The notes beneath the pieces were generated by a model, which was not told the DNA's origin, searched no databases, and saw only the letters and a list, made by a program, of their open reading frames with translations. A stretch of DNA of 64,000 bases from CAMLDH01 sp966250375 (GTDB lineage Bacteria; Pseudomonadota; Gammaproteobacteria; Burkholderiales; Burkholderiaceae_D): positions 1 to 64,000 of the forward strand of contig CBINHE010000005.1 in NCBI GenBank assembly GCA_966250375.1, read 5' to 3'. A program made the position numbers and the translations under genes. Every line of letters begins with the position of its first letter. Position 1 is the first letter of the stretch. Below, one piece after another: positions 9,301 through 18,500 of the stretch.

Positions 9301-10370
9301 AGATAGGCGGCAAACCAGGCAAAAATACCTCGCAATTCGGTCGGTGGCTTGCTGTCATTACCAGTCACTAATGCCAAGGCTCGGCGGAGCGGAAAACGTG
9401 CTTGAGGGCCATTCGCGGTTACTGCAATAGCCAGCTTTTGGCCGGCGAGAAACTCGGCAATGGTTCGGTGCATGAACTCAAAACTTTCGCCTTCGCCGCG
9501 AAAAAGTGGGGTGTCGAGGCAGTCGCGGAGTAGATCGCGTTCCAGTTTAAGGTCATGCATGGTAATAAATGCAAGTCGATCCGCATCATCCGGCGTCGGG
9601 CCTTGTGAGCGCCAGATGGTGCGCGCACCGGAAAGCAATTGCAGGAGTGCAATTTTTCCTGCCGCTTCAATAATTTTTCCCGGGGAGCTACGTTCGTAAT
9701 TGGATTGGTAATCGGGATTGTGTTCGCGTGCCAGCTTTTCAATGGCATTGGTGAATAGCGCAAAGCGCGTAGCAGGCCAGGTGCCGTTGTTGCTGACCGC
9801 TTTGTGGAGCAGTTCCAGACTCAGCGGATTTTCGGTAAAAGCATGGGCACCAAGAGTCTCGGCTCTGTCCATGAATTCTTCTGGATTTTCTTCGCCGAGG
9901 TTGCTCAGGACGGTGCATGCCTCGCAATAGTCCAGAGGAAGTAATTGGGCAACGACTATTTTGTGTGCTGCCCCCATTTCGAAGAAGGGATGGGCGTCAG
10001 CATGGCTACGCCAGTCTTCGGCACGGCAAGTCAGTCGCCATCGATTAAACGACCGTTCCGCAATAAGTTTTGCCAGACCGTACGTTTTGTCTTTGGCACT
10101 ACCGTCGCTTCGGTATTCATCCAGCGCATCAAGAAACAGCGATTTGTCTGGTTTGGTAACAGCACCGTTCATCAAGGCGCGAACACTCATTACGGTGCTT
10201 CCTTCTGAAATCGCCATGAATTTCAGTGCCGTTGATTTTCCGATACCGGGTTCGCCAAGCAGAACAACTTGGGGGCAACCAGATAAGTCGCTGAGTGTTT
10301 GAATTTCTTGTCGCTCTTGCTTATCTAGGCCATCAATCACCAGAATTCGACGATTCATTTTGTATTCCAT
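6360..10370 (-). CDS. large STAND/NACHT-like NTPase with C-terminal PD-(D/E)xK nuclease motif; candidate defence protein
   Basis: A 1336-residue protein. Near the N-terminus is a P-loop NTPase: Walker A GEPGIGKST at 39-47 (Lys45), Walker B SLFLDALDEY with Asp81 and the acidic pair Asp84-Glu85, and a sensor-like RLTCRAEDW segment near 113-121, as in NACHT/STAND ATPases. A long central region, about 300-1150, is helix-rich and repeat-like without recognised motifs, as expected for a sensor scaffold. The C-terminus carries a restriction-endonuclease-type core: Asp1233 in RVDILLL, then Glu1247-x-Lys1249 in IPVEAK, followed by a helix with a conserved-type ETQLQGY. Such sensor-NTPase-nuclease architectures are typical of prokaryotic immune proteins that cleave nucleic acid on phage sensing; that role is inference here. 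The gene stands alone beside an IS110 relic. A second ATG lies four codons in, and ribosome sites are weak for both. Confidence 0.75.
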   Translation of the reverse strand: MEYKMNRRILVIDGLDKQERQEIQTLSDLSGCPQVVLLGEPGIGKSTALKFMAISEGSTVMSVRALMNGAVTKPDKSLFLDALDEYRSDGSAKDKTYGLAKLIAERSFNRWRLTCRAEDWRSHADAHPFFEMGAAHKIVVAQLLPLDYCEACTVLSNLGEENPEEFMDRAETLGAHAFTENPLSLELLHKAVSNNGTWPATRFALFTNAIEKLAREHNPDYQSNYERSSPGKIIEAAGKIALLQLLSGARTIWRSQGPTPDDADRLAFITMHDLKLERDLLRDCLDTPLFRGEGESFEFMHRTIAEFLAGQKLAIAVTANGPQARFPLRRALALVTGNDSKPPTELRGIFAWFAAYLAQQGDHAGARQMAEIDACSLLTYGDAAAFSTDTRRALLHNLDRDDPYFRATEQGVTVLGGLVDEALIEDIIEILRNPPEESHLLLTVAESLASGQPISVLQPYLKQFVLDPSHAGWQRKRVLEAFIHGSTNRTSALRELFDELACETASVEREELRIEIAKELHPEHLAVADLQKLLADFERTPEDSTIGRLFSLEKALTKNPCPALFESPCTTWRPSPSHFNSSEVDCLLDKMIAACILSDQELTGEKLWRWVVNSRKYIRHRNDLDEETRSAVARWLQAGQHRESELFEAILATLNEETGIHGADQIYYGLSGHYPSETATQMLLDRVKTGTVKNIAPALLSIVVGKARQAQSDSAFFWKIYELLEGHPEYADLLRRLTTVDSEYERPADLRKQARAAEQESRQARKIEELTAVIPELHDEKHLTILGEAARLYFQPSDFRKPAPRGLERVVADTNQEIAEAISLGWEYWTTMGIQDFDIPKLGSACNSIDYAEYAAVAGLARIFEKQAHEEIPEAAIHPLILATLRCSPCIHENPVRKKLEDWVANRLGSQFKEGADLLTAFWRASLATEDPTLSGMDALTRQSGAATVLSVTLTRLLTEQDSLTAKILRPMLVAASKVASKEHIEKLCGVALGKEPITDDVRQLWQQLQFLNSPTIHQPPLPETIDAKRANDVLNQLNQFKRPGSNEPPENHRAIACFIIELAGSVSTPDREGNWNLSQAVHGAINRLSSFPETEAATALKSLIENPKLHAWKASLRHALSQQTRLRRDQAFIHPGIRSIHEALAGGPPVNAADLFAIAIEELRRLQTELHTTNTTAWKEYWNRDQYGKATEALIENECRNHLLERLKDRLVPYQISTAMPEAQSADGTRVDILLLSGAGANIPVEAKRHFHPDVWSAAETQLQGYATANGADGYGIYLVFWFGSEYKQTPPVPDMSEKPDTAVKMKAMLYDRLPEILRLQTEVIVFDVSRPTEK

Positions 10371-10935
10371 TGAGAGATCAGGGCGATTCTTGTTGACTAC
10401 CGGATGATTGCATATGGTTAGTTTCCAGACGTCCCCTTGTCTTGTTTAGCATAATTATTTTGCCCGATAACAGATCAAGGCGGCGCAGACAATGGAGCGC
10501 ATCGACGAGTAGCATCAAAGGGGCTCGTAGCGTATTGGCAGCTAACGAAGGGGAGCAGCCGTCTGAATGGCAATTTATTGAAGACTGCGACCGGCAGCTT
10601 TTGGCCGATTGTAGCCTTTCACGTACAAAATTCGAAGGACCGCTTTCGCTGCATAACAGCCCTTCAAGAAACCCGCATAGCCAGCGACTCCGGGCCAAAT
10701 TTGACCTTTCGCGAATAACGCAGATCGGCCGGCCAGAACCGCCCGTTCACGTTTACTCCCCCAAGTCACCATAGATCGATCGTTGTCTCATTTTGGCTAT
10801 TTTGTACGTCAATCTTGGAAAAATTACGTTTACGGTTCGATGCAAAATAATTTAGGATCGGAAAATGTATCCGCAAGGAAACTAAATGCGCTCGTCTTGG
10901 CAGACCTAGAACGACACTTTTACGGGGAGTAATTG
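10371..10935. other. intergenic region upstream of lipoprotein gene
   Basis: This 565-bp gap holds the promoters of the leftward NTPase gene and the rightward lipoprotein gene. Frames of 65-110 codons exist on both strands but overlap one another and lack ribosome sites and domains. The stretch around 10585-10620 (gaccggcagcttttggccga) resembles a fragment I have seen repeatedly in intergenic DNA of proteobacteria, but I cannot assign it a function. The right end is AT-rich, fitting a promoter, with no clear -35/-10 pair. Confidence 0.4.
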
Positions 10936-11106
10936 ATGAATTCCAGACAGTTGATGTTGAAGTTATCTGCAGTCATGTTATGCGCCAGCACCTTGATTCT
11001 GTCTGGATGCGGTGGCGGTGGTGGCGGCGGCGAAGCCCCCACTACCACGTTGAGTCAGTCGACCATCCAATTGCCCACCCAAGTTCAAGTCGTTTCTCCC
11101 AAATAA
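10936..11106 (+). CDS. small lipoprotein, 56 residues
   Basis: A short gene with a good ribosome site (ggggag, about seven bases before the ATG). The product begins with a basic start and hydrophobic run, MNSRQLMLKLSAVMLCASTL, followed by a lipobox ILSGC with the lipid-accepting cysteine at residue 25. A poly-glycine stretch and a Thr/Ser/Gln/Pro-rich tail of about 25 residues follow. It should be exported by Sec and lipidated. It lies 21 bases upstream of a large secreted protein and is probably co-transcribed, so it may be an accessory to it. No family is recognised. Confidence 0.7.
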   Translation: MNSRQLMLKLSAVMLCASTLILSGCGGGGGGGEAPTTTLSQSTIQLPTQVQVVSPK

Positions 11107-11127
11107 ATCCAAGTAAGGGTACACGCA

Positions 11128-13428
11128 ATGAAAATGAAAAAAATATTGCCGACCACGCTGGCGCTGGCCTGCAGCACGATCGGGGCTGCCATTGCACAAA
11201 CGACACCAACCAGCGGCGCGTATGTTGAAGATACTCAGAATACTTGGGTGCAGGACCGGGTAGGCGACCGCATCAGCACGGTCAACATGATCATGTGCAT
11301 CATGGGTAACATGAAACCGGATCTGATGGTCAACACGGGGCCGTACTTGGCGCTGGTCGATCAGGGCAAATGCAAGGGCCAGTCCGATGCCGGCAATGCC
11401 TCTACCACCAATGCCGGAGAAGCAAATTCAGCCAAGTACATGTCGGCAGTCGTCGATTCGACCCAGGCTACGAGTGCAGATCCGCTGGTGATGAAGGCTT
11501 GGATTACCGACGAAGAAGAGGATCATGGCAGTACCAGCAAGTCGTTGATTTATGTATACCTTGAGGCAACCGCCGGCAAATCCGCCGCCAATCCGAATGG
11601 TCTGTTCACAATGTATTTCTGCGGTACAGAGCCGGGAGCATCAACGTGCGACATGAAAGGCACGCTGAAGTCCGATGCGGAGGGTTTGACATTTTACGAG
11701 GCGGAAAGCCATGGCGGTTCTCCGAACGAAACCAGGCTCAGGCTGCAGCAGAGTGACGCGAATGGCGACAATGGCATCGGTAAAATCCAAGGCGCCGATA
11801 ACGGCAGCTACACATATGAATTTGCTTACAACCCGAGCAATTTCAGGCGCAGTGACGGGACAGTCGATGTCTGTTTTTCACGCGATCAGAATCAAGCCGA
11901 ATTTTCAACTTGGCGCTATGGCGTGTATAAGCAGGATGGCAGTCGCCTGAATATGAGCAATCCCGGCTTCCCGGTAAAGTTTGCGCATAACGGCAACACG
12001 GATTTTGGCTTCTGGAGTTTCTGGGGGCTGTCTCTGCCGCCGTCGGCAATGGCCGATGTCGGTGTTACCGGGACCCTGAGCCGTAATGTTTCCGGGAATG
12101 ACGAGACGTTAAGCGTGACGAAAAAAGGCGGGAAATTGTGGAAATTCACGCGTATGGCTGCCAAGCTTGACGACTTCAAGAATTCTTCATTGAATTATTC
12201 GGCGTGCCAGCAAACGACGAATCTGCCGGTGACCGGCGACTCTCCTTGCACTAACTATACTCTGCAATGGAATGGCGCCGATCTGCAGGCGGTTGGCAAG
12301 ATGAGTTGCGGCCAGAACGGCTGCTCTCCAGTGCCGCTCAGCTCGCCGGTGACGCTGACCGCCGGTGAATTCAGTTCCGTAGGCGCAAATTCGCTATGGA
12401 TTTATTCACCGTCAGGCGATGGCGTGATCAGTGTGCCGGCCAGCGGTAATTTCACTGGCGCCACGCCGCTGTATTACCGAATCAGGAATACGGTGGCGCC
12501 AGGTTCTGCAGGCGCACCGTCGCAACTGGTGTGCGTCAACGGCTGTCCGGCAAGCTATGCCAATACCAATCCGCTCGCACCATGGGCTGATATTACTGCC
12601 CAGACTTGGGGCGGCGGCGGCTCGCAAACAATTCCTTCGTCACAGAATTGGGGCCCGGTAGTGATTGGCAATGCGATCAGTTATAACTATGACGGCATGC
12701 TCAAACAGGGAAGTACCGCCATCGATTATTCATCGGCAACTTCTACCCAGATGTCTTCTTTCCCAGGTGGCTTGCAGTCGGGTTATCTGATCGATGCTAA
12801 TGATTCTGCGGCTCTTGAGAGCATCAAGTGCGATAACGCGGGTGCGGCCGATTCCAGTGGTACCAACTATTGCCCATGGCTGGCCAATCAAGCGAGCACA
12901 TCGTATCAGTGGGAAACCGGTCCGAACCAATGGAATCAATACTTCGGAGCCGCCAATAGTGCGGGACCGATCAGTTTTGATCCACCGAAAAATCTCGCTT
13001 TTGCGGTGACAAGTAACAACATCCGGGCTGCCGATGTGACCAAGTTTGCCGGTTCAACCCTGCAGTTGCAATTCAGCGGATTTGGCGAGTTGCAAGGGAT
13101 TCCTGGTTCCTGCGTTAACCCGGACAACAATCAGCCGGTTGCCTGCGGTCCAGGCGTGCGTTGGGTGCCTGCGTTCGACATCAAGGACGGTTCCACGGTC
13201 GCCGAGGGTGGCAGTACTTATTACACCAAGTTCCTGGAGCGGGAAATGCGGCTGGGCAAGTTGAGCGGTACCGGTGCCAGCGCCTGTCCGGCGTTGAGCC
13301 TGGCAACTGCCAGCGCCTTGGTATTGCCAGATGTGAATGCATGGGATGTGAATCCACTCACCAAAATTGGTTCGCAACCTGAACTGACAAGTAGCAAACC
13401 TGCAGTGATCCAAGGTGTTCTGCAGTAA
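11128..13428 (+). CDS. large secreted protein of unknown function
   Basis: A 766-residue protein with a clear Sec signal peptide: MKMKK, a hydrophobic core and an AAIAQ cleavage site near residue 24. The mature chain is rich in Gly, Ser, Thr and Asn, has scattered cysteines (for instance in FCGTEPGASTCDM, and paired sites such as CGQNGC and CVNGC) and no further membrane segment, so it is probably periplasmic, surface-bound or released. I recognise no catalytic domain. It follows the small lipoprotein by 21 bases and ends at a strong rho-independent terminator. A TonB-like gene converges on it. Residues 380-560 look beta-rich and low in charge, suggesting a structural or adhesive role, which is only a guess. 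Confidence 0.75.
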   Translation: MKMKKILPTTLALACSTIGAAIAQTTPTSGAYVEDTQNTWVQDRVGDRISTVNMIMCIMGNMKPDLMVNTGPYLALVDQGKCKGQSDAGNASTTNAGEANSAKYMSAVVDSTQATSADPLVMKAWITDEEEDHGSTSKSLIYVYLEATAGKSAANPNGLFTMYFCGTEPGASTCDMKGTLKSDAEGLTFYEAESHGGSPNETRLRLQQSDANGDNGIGKIQGADNGSYTYEFAYNPSNFRRSDGTVDVCFSRDQNQAEFSTWRYGVYKQDGSRLNMSNPGFPVKFAHNGNTDFGFWSFWGLSLPPSAMADVGVTGTLSRNVSGNDETLSVTKKGGKLWKFTRMAAKLDDFKNSSLNYSACQQTTNLPVTGDSPCTNYTLQWNGADLQAVGKMSCGQNGCSPVPLSSPVTLTAGEFSSVGANSLWIYSPSGDGVISVPASGNFTGATPLYYRIRNTVAPGSAGAPSQLVCVNGCPASYANTNPLAPWADITAQTWGGGGSQTIPSSQNWGPVVIGNAISYNYDGMLKQGSTAIDYSSATSTQMSSFPGGLQSGYLIDANDSAALESIKCDNAGAADSSGTNYCPWLANQASTSYQWETGPNQWNQYFGAANSAGPISFDPPKNLAFAVTSNNIRAADVTKFAGSTLQLQFSGFGELQGIPGSCVNPDNNQPVACGPGVRWVPAFDIKDGSTVAEGGSTYYTKFLEREMRLGKLSGTGASACPALSLATASALVLPDVNAWDVNPLTKIGSQPELTSSKPAVIQGVLQ

Positions 13429-13455
13429 TCCCTGACATTTCTAGCGGGATGTGCA

Positions 13456-13487
13456 AAAACAGGCGGCTGATCCCGCCTGTTTTTTTT
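13456..13487 (+). terminator. rho-independent terminator after the secreted-protein gene
   Basis: An inverted repeat (aacaggcgg, six-base loop, ccgcctgtt) is followed by a run of T residues. It begins about 28 bases after the stop at 13428. Its mirror also has an A-run, so it may serve the convergent minus-strand gene whose stop overlaps it. Confidence 0.85.
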
Positions 13488-14211
13488 ATGGGGTAACGTT
13501 GCAGCTGGTCATGGCCAATTGCGCTGTTCCAATACGCAAGCAGAGTGTGTCGTCACTATCTGCTGCACCCGCCACCATCAATCCATTCAGCACTGACCAT
13601 ACTTCTGCTTCCTTCTCTGCCGGGGTGCAGGAGAGCTTGGCTTGCTGAGTGGCCAAGTCAAGCCGGATCAGGCAGCTCACTTCGGTGTGCTGTTGTGTTT
13701 GCCAAGCCACCCAGTTCCCCAGCCGATCCATCAGCATTGTGCGCAGTTGCAGCCGCACCTGCTGCCGTTGCAACTCTGCTGGGTCAATGCCAGGCGGTGG
13801 CGGCCTTGAGGTGCGCCAGCTGCCACGTCCAAGTGGCTGCGAAATGATTGGTGCAAAGGGCGAAACGAATTCGCTTCCGGTTGCGGCGGCCAGTGGTGCT
13901 GGGGCCTCTTGTGCCGCGCTTTCGGGTGGAGACTGTTCAGTCTTCTGTTCGACTGGAATTGGGGTAGGCGTCGGCTTTTGCGCGTGTTCAGGCCGCGTTG
14001 TGGCTGGTTGAATTGTGGGTTGCATTACGATAGGCGCTGGAACGAAGCGCATTCCCACTGGTATCAGGTGTGCGCCCTTATGCCGGGTTGCTGAAGAGGC
14101 AGTTGGGGAGGATGTTGCAAGAAACCCGGCAATCAGCAGCCCATGCAAGATGATTGCGAAGATTAACGCAATGGCCGAATATGGGTTCAAGGCCAGAACA
14201 GTTTTTTTCAT
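13486..14211 (-). CDS. TonB-like proline-rich inner-membrane-anchored protein
   Basis: A protein of 241 residues. One N-terminal membrane segment (about residues 12-32, AIALIFAIILHGLLIAGFLA) is followed by a long proline-rich spacer (PTIQPATTRPEHAQKPTPTP onward to about 110), then a compact C-terminal domain of about 100 residues with cysteines in SCLIRLDL, KLSCTP, TLCLRIG and MTSCNV. The layout matches TonB/TolA-type energy transducers: an anchor, a stretched periplasmic rod and a contact domain. No ExbB or ExbD gene lies nearby. ATG at 14211 is preferred over the GTG one codon earlier. It converges on the secreted-protein gene. The TonB-like reading is by architecture only; the C-terminal sequence is not a textbook TonB domain. 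Confidence 0.6.
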   Translation of the reverse strand: MKKTVLALNPYSAIALIFAIILHGLLIAGFLATSSPTASSATRHKGAHLIPVGMRFVPAPIVMQPTIQPATTRPEHAQKPTPTPIPVEQKTEQSPPESAAQEAPAPLAAATGSEFVSPFAPIISQPLGRGSWRTSRPPPPGIDPAELQRQQVRLQLRTMLMDRLGNWVAWQTQQHTEVSCLIRLDLATQQAKLSCTPAEKEAEVWSVLNGLMVAGAADSDDTLCLRIGTAQLAMTSCNVTP

Positions 14212-14295
14212 CACATCCAGGAAGTCCTGACAGGCCCTGCTCCACTTGATGGCGCATAAGAAGCATTTCTCTTTTACGATAAAACTGACCGGCCT

Positions 14296-14862
14296 TCAGG
14301 TCTTGGGCAACGTCACGCCGCACTGTCCCTGGTATTTTCCGCCGCGATCCTTGTACGACGTTTCGCATACCTCGTCGCTTTCAAAGAACAGCACCTGCGC
14401 GCACCCCTCGCCTGCGTAGATCTTGGCCGGCAACGGTGTGGTGTTGGAGAATTCCAGTGTCACGTAACCTTCCCACTCCGGCTCGAACGGCGTGACGTTG
14501 ACGATGATGCCGCAACGCGCGTAGGTCGATTTTCCCAGGCAAATCGTCAGTACGCTGCGCGGAATGCGAAAGTATTCCATCGTGCGCGCCAGCGCGAAGG
14601 AATTGGGCGGAATAATGCAGACATCGCCTTTGAAATCGACAAACGATTTTTCATCGAAATTCTTCGGATCGACGATGGTGGAATTGATGTTGGTAAAAAT
14701 CTTGAATTCATCGGCACAGCGGATATCGTAGCCATAGGACGAGGTGCCGTAGCTGACGATCTTGTGGCCATCTTGATGGCGCACTTGGCCAGGTTCGAAC
14801 GGCTCGATCATGCCGGTTTCCTGCGCCATGCGGCGAATCCACTTGTCGGATTTGATAGACAT
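14296..14862 (-). CDS. dcd: dCTP deaminase
   Basis: A 188-residue dCTP deaminase that converts dCTP to dUTP, feeding dTMP synthesis. Visible family motifs are SYGTSSYGYDIR near residue 37, the substrate-binding CLGKSTYARCG, and the catalytic-glutamate segment EGYVTLEFSNTTPLP. The C-terminus KYQGQCGVTLPKT is typical. The frame stays open for 32 further codons upstream, but MSIKSDKWIRRMA is the normal family start and has an agagaa ribosome site eight bases before it. It appears monocistronic; the region upstream is filled with palindromic repeats. Confidence 0.95.
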   Translation of the reverse strand: MSIKSDKWIRRMAQETGMIEPFEPGQVRHQDGHKIVSYGTSSYGYDIRCADEFKIFTNINSTIVDPKNFDEKSFVDFKGDVCIIPPNSFALARTMEYFRIPRSVLTICLGKSTYARCGIIVNVTPFEPEWEGYVTLEFSNTTPLPAKIYAGEGCAQVLFFESDEVCETSYKDRGGKYQGQCGVTLPKT

Positions 14863-14905
14863 TATTTTCTCTTGATTAGGTGACCACATTTTAAAGCGCA
14901 GGGCC

Positions 14906-15049
14906 GTAGGGCGCATCGCGATGCGCCGGATGGTTACCGCTTCACTGCGCCAAGCCATTAACCGGACCGGCCAACTTACAATCTGCAGGGGCGGTTATGC
15001 GTATCTCGCCGGGGCATCTAAACATCCGGCGCATCGCGATGCGCCCTAC
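14906..15049. repeat. 27-bp exact inverted repeats around a 90-bp centre
   Basis: The arm at 14906-14932 (gtagggcgcatcgcgatgcg and on) is repeated exactly in reverse complement at 15023-15049. Each arm has its own palindrome, gcgcatcgcgatgcgc. The same core recurs at 48388-48410 and 48423-48445 inside the dnaX operon. It contains no gene and looks like a small non-coding mobile or REP-type element upstream of dcd. Confidence 0.75.
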
Positions 15050-15185
15050 GAGTTCTGTAGCAACGCGCCCCGTAACCCGTTTCACGGATCAGCCTGCGGA
15101 TTTTACGTGATCAGATCAAAAAATGTCGAAAAAAAGCGCCCCGGAAACGGCATCGGTATCTCCACATTTTTGTGGGCGCGCTCGA

Positions 15186-15461
15186 CTCCCTTCTCCCGCA
15201 GGCGGGCTAGGCCTATGCACACAAGTTTGCAACATGTTTTTGCATGCGGGTGTCTGGGGTAAATTTTCTCAAAAAGTTACCCGTCATTCCCGCGAAGGCG
15301 GGAATCCATGGGCCGGCAAATCGAGTAAACGTCATGTGGATTCCCGCCTTCGCGGGAATGACGGGGAAAATGAATGGAAAAATTGAACCCAAGAACCCGC
15401 CCACGACCAATACAAAGATTGCAAAGATGTGTGCATAGGTTAGCTCGCCTGCGGGAGAGGG
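15186..15461. repeat. nested inverted-repeat element
   Basis: Outer arms of about 44 bp (15186-15230 and 15421-15461, sharing tatgcacaca and ctcccgcaggcg) enclose a second, inner pair: cccgtcattcccgcgaaggc at 15280 with its complement ending at 15365. The inner unit is the common GTCATTCCCGCGAAGGCGGG repeat seen in many proteobacterial genomes. No coding sequence is supported between the arms. The element sits between dcd and the end of hrpA. Confidence 0.75.
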
Positions 15462-15525
15462 AGCCTCCATGGCATTGCAAAGATGTGTAGATTGACTACA
15501 GATTCAGTTGACGACAGATTCAGGC

Positions 15526-18500
15526 TCAACGCTGCATTGATTCCCACACCTTCTGCAGCCGCTTTACCGATACCGGCATCGGCGTGCGTAACTCCTGCGC
15601 AAACAAGGACACACGCAATTCCTCCAGCAGCCAGCGGAATTCCGTCATCTTCGGATCAATGCTCTTCTGGCGATCCTTCAGCGCACGCTGCCAAGGCGTC
15701 GCGACCTGCGCCCATTCAGCCATCAAGCGCGTATCGCGCGCCGGGTCGGCCCGCAGCTTTTCCAGCCGCACATTGATCGCTTTCAGGTAGCGCGGAAAAT
15801 GCGTCAACTGCCCATAATCGTTTTCAACGATGAAGCGCTTGCCGATCAATGCCTGTAGCTGCGACTGAATGTCGGCAGCCGCCTGTGCGTGCGCCTTGAT
15901 TCCCTGCAGCTTCTTCGGCAACGTATAGTATTCAGCGATGATTTGCGCCGCCAGACGTGCGATTTCATTGACCAGCAGGCCGAGGCGCGATTTGCCTTCA
16001 TCCTTGCGGGCGTCAAACTCGGCAGCGTTCTTCGGCAACGGTTCTTGCAGGCAGGCGCGATCCAGGCCAGCCTGAATCAATTGGTCGCGCAGTTCTTCCT
16101 GCGAACCGAGCGCCATGAATTGCATGCCCATTTGCTGCAGGCCGGGGATATTCTTTTCGAGATATTTGAGTTGCTCTTTCAGTTGCAGCGCGATCAGGCG
16201 GCGCATGCCGTTGCGGTGGATGCGTGCGGCTTCAGCGGGATCGTCGAACACTTCGAGGTTGCAATGCGTGGTCTTGTCGACCAATGCCGGGAAGCCGATC
16301 AGCGTTTGTTTTCCCTGCTGGATTTCGAGCAGTTCCGGCAGTTCGCCGAACGTCCATGCGGTCAGGTTTTCGTGTTGCGCGGCACTCGCGGTTTTACCTG
16401 GTGTGCCGGACGCCGCCGGTTGCCGGCCTTGCCCGGAAAGACGAGATTCCGCGGATGCCACCTCGCTCGAAACCATCGAGGTGTTCTCCGCCAGCTTCTG
16501 AAAACTCTCGCGCGCCTGTCCGCCGAACTCTGCTTGCAGACTCGCCAGATTGCGCCCCATATCCAGTTGCCGTCCATGTTCATCAATCACTTTGAAATTC
16601 ATGAAGTGATGTGCCGGCAAGGTCTCCAGCTTGAAATCGGTGGTCTTGGTCGCGATGCCGGTTTGATCGCGAATATCGGCAATCACCGCGTCCAGCAAAT
16701 TGCCTTTGCCGAATGCATTGTGCTCATGAATGCGATCGCACAATCCGGCCGCATAATCCGGCAGCGGCACGCAATGACGGCGCAATTTCTGCGGCAAGGA
16801 TTTCAGCAGCAGATGGACTTTTTCCTTCAGCATGCCGGGCACCAGCCATTCGCAGCGGTCGGCCGATACCTGATTCAACGCATACAGCGGCACGGTCAAA
16901 GTCACGCCGTCGCGCGGTGCACCGGGCTCGAAGTGATACGACAAGAGCATCGCGACACCGGCCACCATCATCTGCTTCGGAAACAGATCGGTGGTGACGC
17001 CGGCAGCCTCATGCCGCATCAAATCGTCACGATTCAGATAGAGCAGCTTCGGATTTTTGGTGGTCGCATCCTTGTGCCATTTTTCAAACGAAATACCGTT
17101 ACAAATATCGGCCGGAATCATCTTGTCATAGAACGCGGCAATCAATTCTTCATCGACCAGGACATCGAGGCGACGCGACTTGTGTTCCAGATTTTCGATT
17201 TCGCGGATCAGCTTCTGGTTGTAAGCGAAGAACGGCGCCCGCGTATCGAAATCGCCGCCGACCAATGCATCTCGAATGAATATTTCGCGTGCTTCTTTTG
17301 GATTGATCAGACCGTAATTGATGCGGCGCTGGCTGTACACCACCAGGCCGTGCAAAGTGGCACGCTCGTACGCGGACACTTGCGCGGTGCGTTTTTCCCA
17401 GCGCGGCTCACCGTAGGATTTTTTCAGCAGATGGCCGCCGATGCGCTCCAGCCATTCCGGCTGAATTTGCGCAATACAGCGCGCATAGAGTCGCGTGGTA
17501 TCGACCAGCTCGGCCGCCATGATCCATTTGCCGGCTTTTTTTACCAGATGCGAACCTGGCCAGATATGAAACTTGATGCCACGTGCGCCCAGGTAGTGCG
17601 GCTCTTCTTCCGACTTGAAGCCGACGTTGCCGAGCAAACCAACCAGCAGGGCCGTGTGCAATTGCTCGTTGGTAGCAGGCGCCTCGTTCAGGCGCCAGCC
17701 CTGCTCGCGCACGATCGTCAGCAATTGCGAATGCACATCGCGCCACTCGCGCAGGCGCAGTTGCGACAGAAAATTGGCGCGGCAATGGTCCATCAACTGC
17801 CGGTTCGATTTCTTGTGCGCGATCTCGTCCTCGAACCATTTCCAGATTTTCAGGTAGCTCTGGAATTCCGATTTTTCATCGGCGAATTTCTTGTGCGCGT
17901 TGTCGGCTGCGCCCTGCGCATCCATCGGTCGGTCGCGCGGGTCTTGCACCGATAGTGCACCTGCGATGATCAGCACTTCGGTCAGACACGCGTTGTCGCG
18001 CGCGGCCAGGATCATGCGTCCCACGCGCGGATCAAGCGGCAGCTTGGCCAACTGCCGGCCTATGGGCGTGAGTTGGTTGTTGTCGTCCACCGCACCGAGT
18101 TCCTGCAGCAACTGGTAGCCATCCGCAATTGCGCGTCCCAGAGGCGGCTCGATGAACGGGAAGGTCTCGACATCCGCTAGGTGCAATGATTTCATGCGCA
18201 AAATGACGGCAGCCAGCGACGAACGCAGAATTTCCGGCTCGGTAAATTTCGGCCGCAACGCGTAATCCTGCTCGTCATACAAGCGGATGCAAACACCCGC
18301 CGCAACGCGGCCGCAGCGGCCGGCACGCTGATTGGCGGCCGACTGCGCCACCGGCTCGATCTGCAATTGCTCGACCTTGTTGCGATAGCTATAGCGCTTG
18401 ACGCGCGCCAGCCCGGCATCGACGACATAGCGGATGCCGGGCACGGTCAGCGAAGTTTCGGCGACGTTGGTGGCCAGCACGATTCGACGAGCGTTGGAAA

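Noticed and set aside
10442..10774. Frames of 106-110 codons on both strands between the NTPase and lipoprotein genes
   Set aside because: They overlap each other, have unusual composition and no ribosome site; the DNA looks like intergenic repeat debris.
15889..17955. A 688-codon open frame on the plus strand
   Set aside because: It lies wholly antisense to hrpA, whose DEAH-helicase motifs are intact; the frame is a codon-bias shadow with no recognisable domain.
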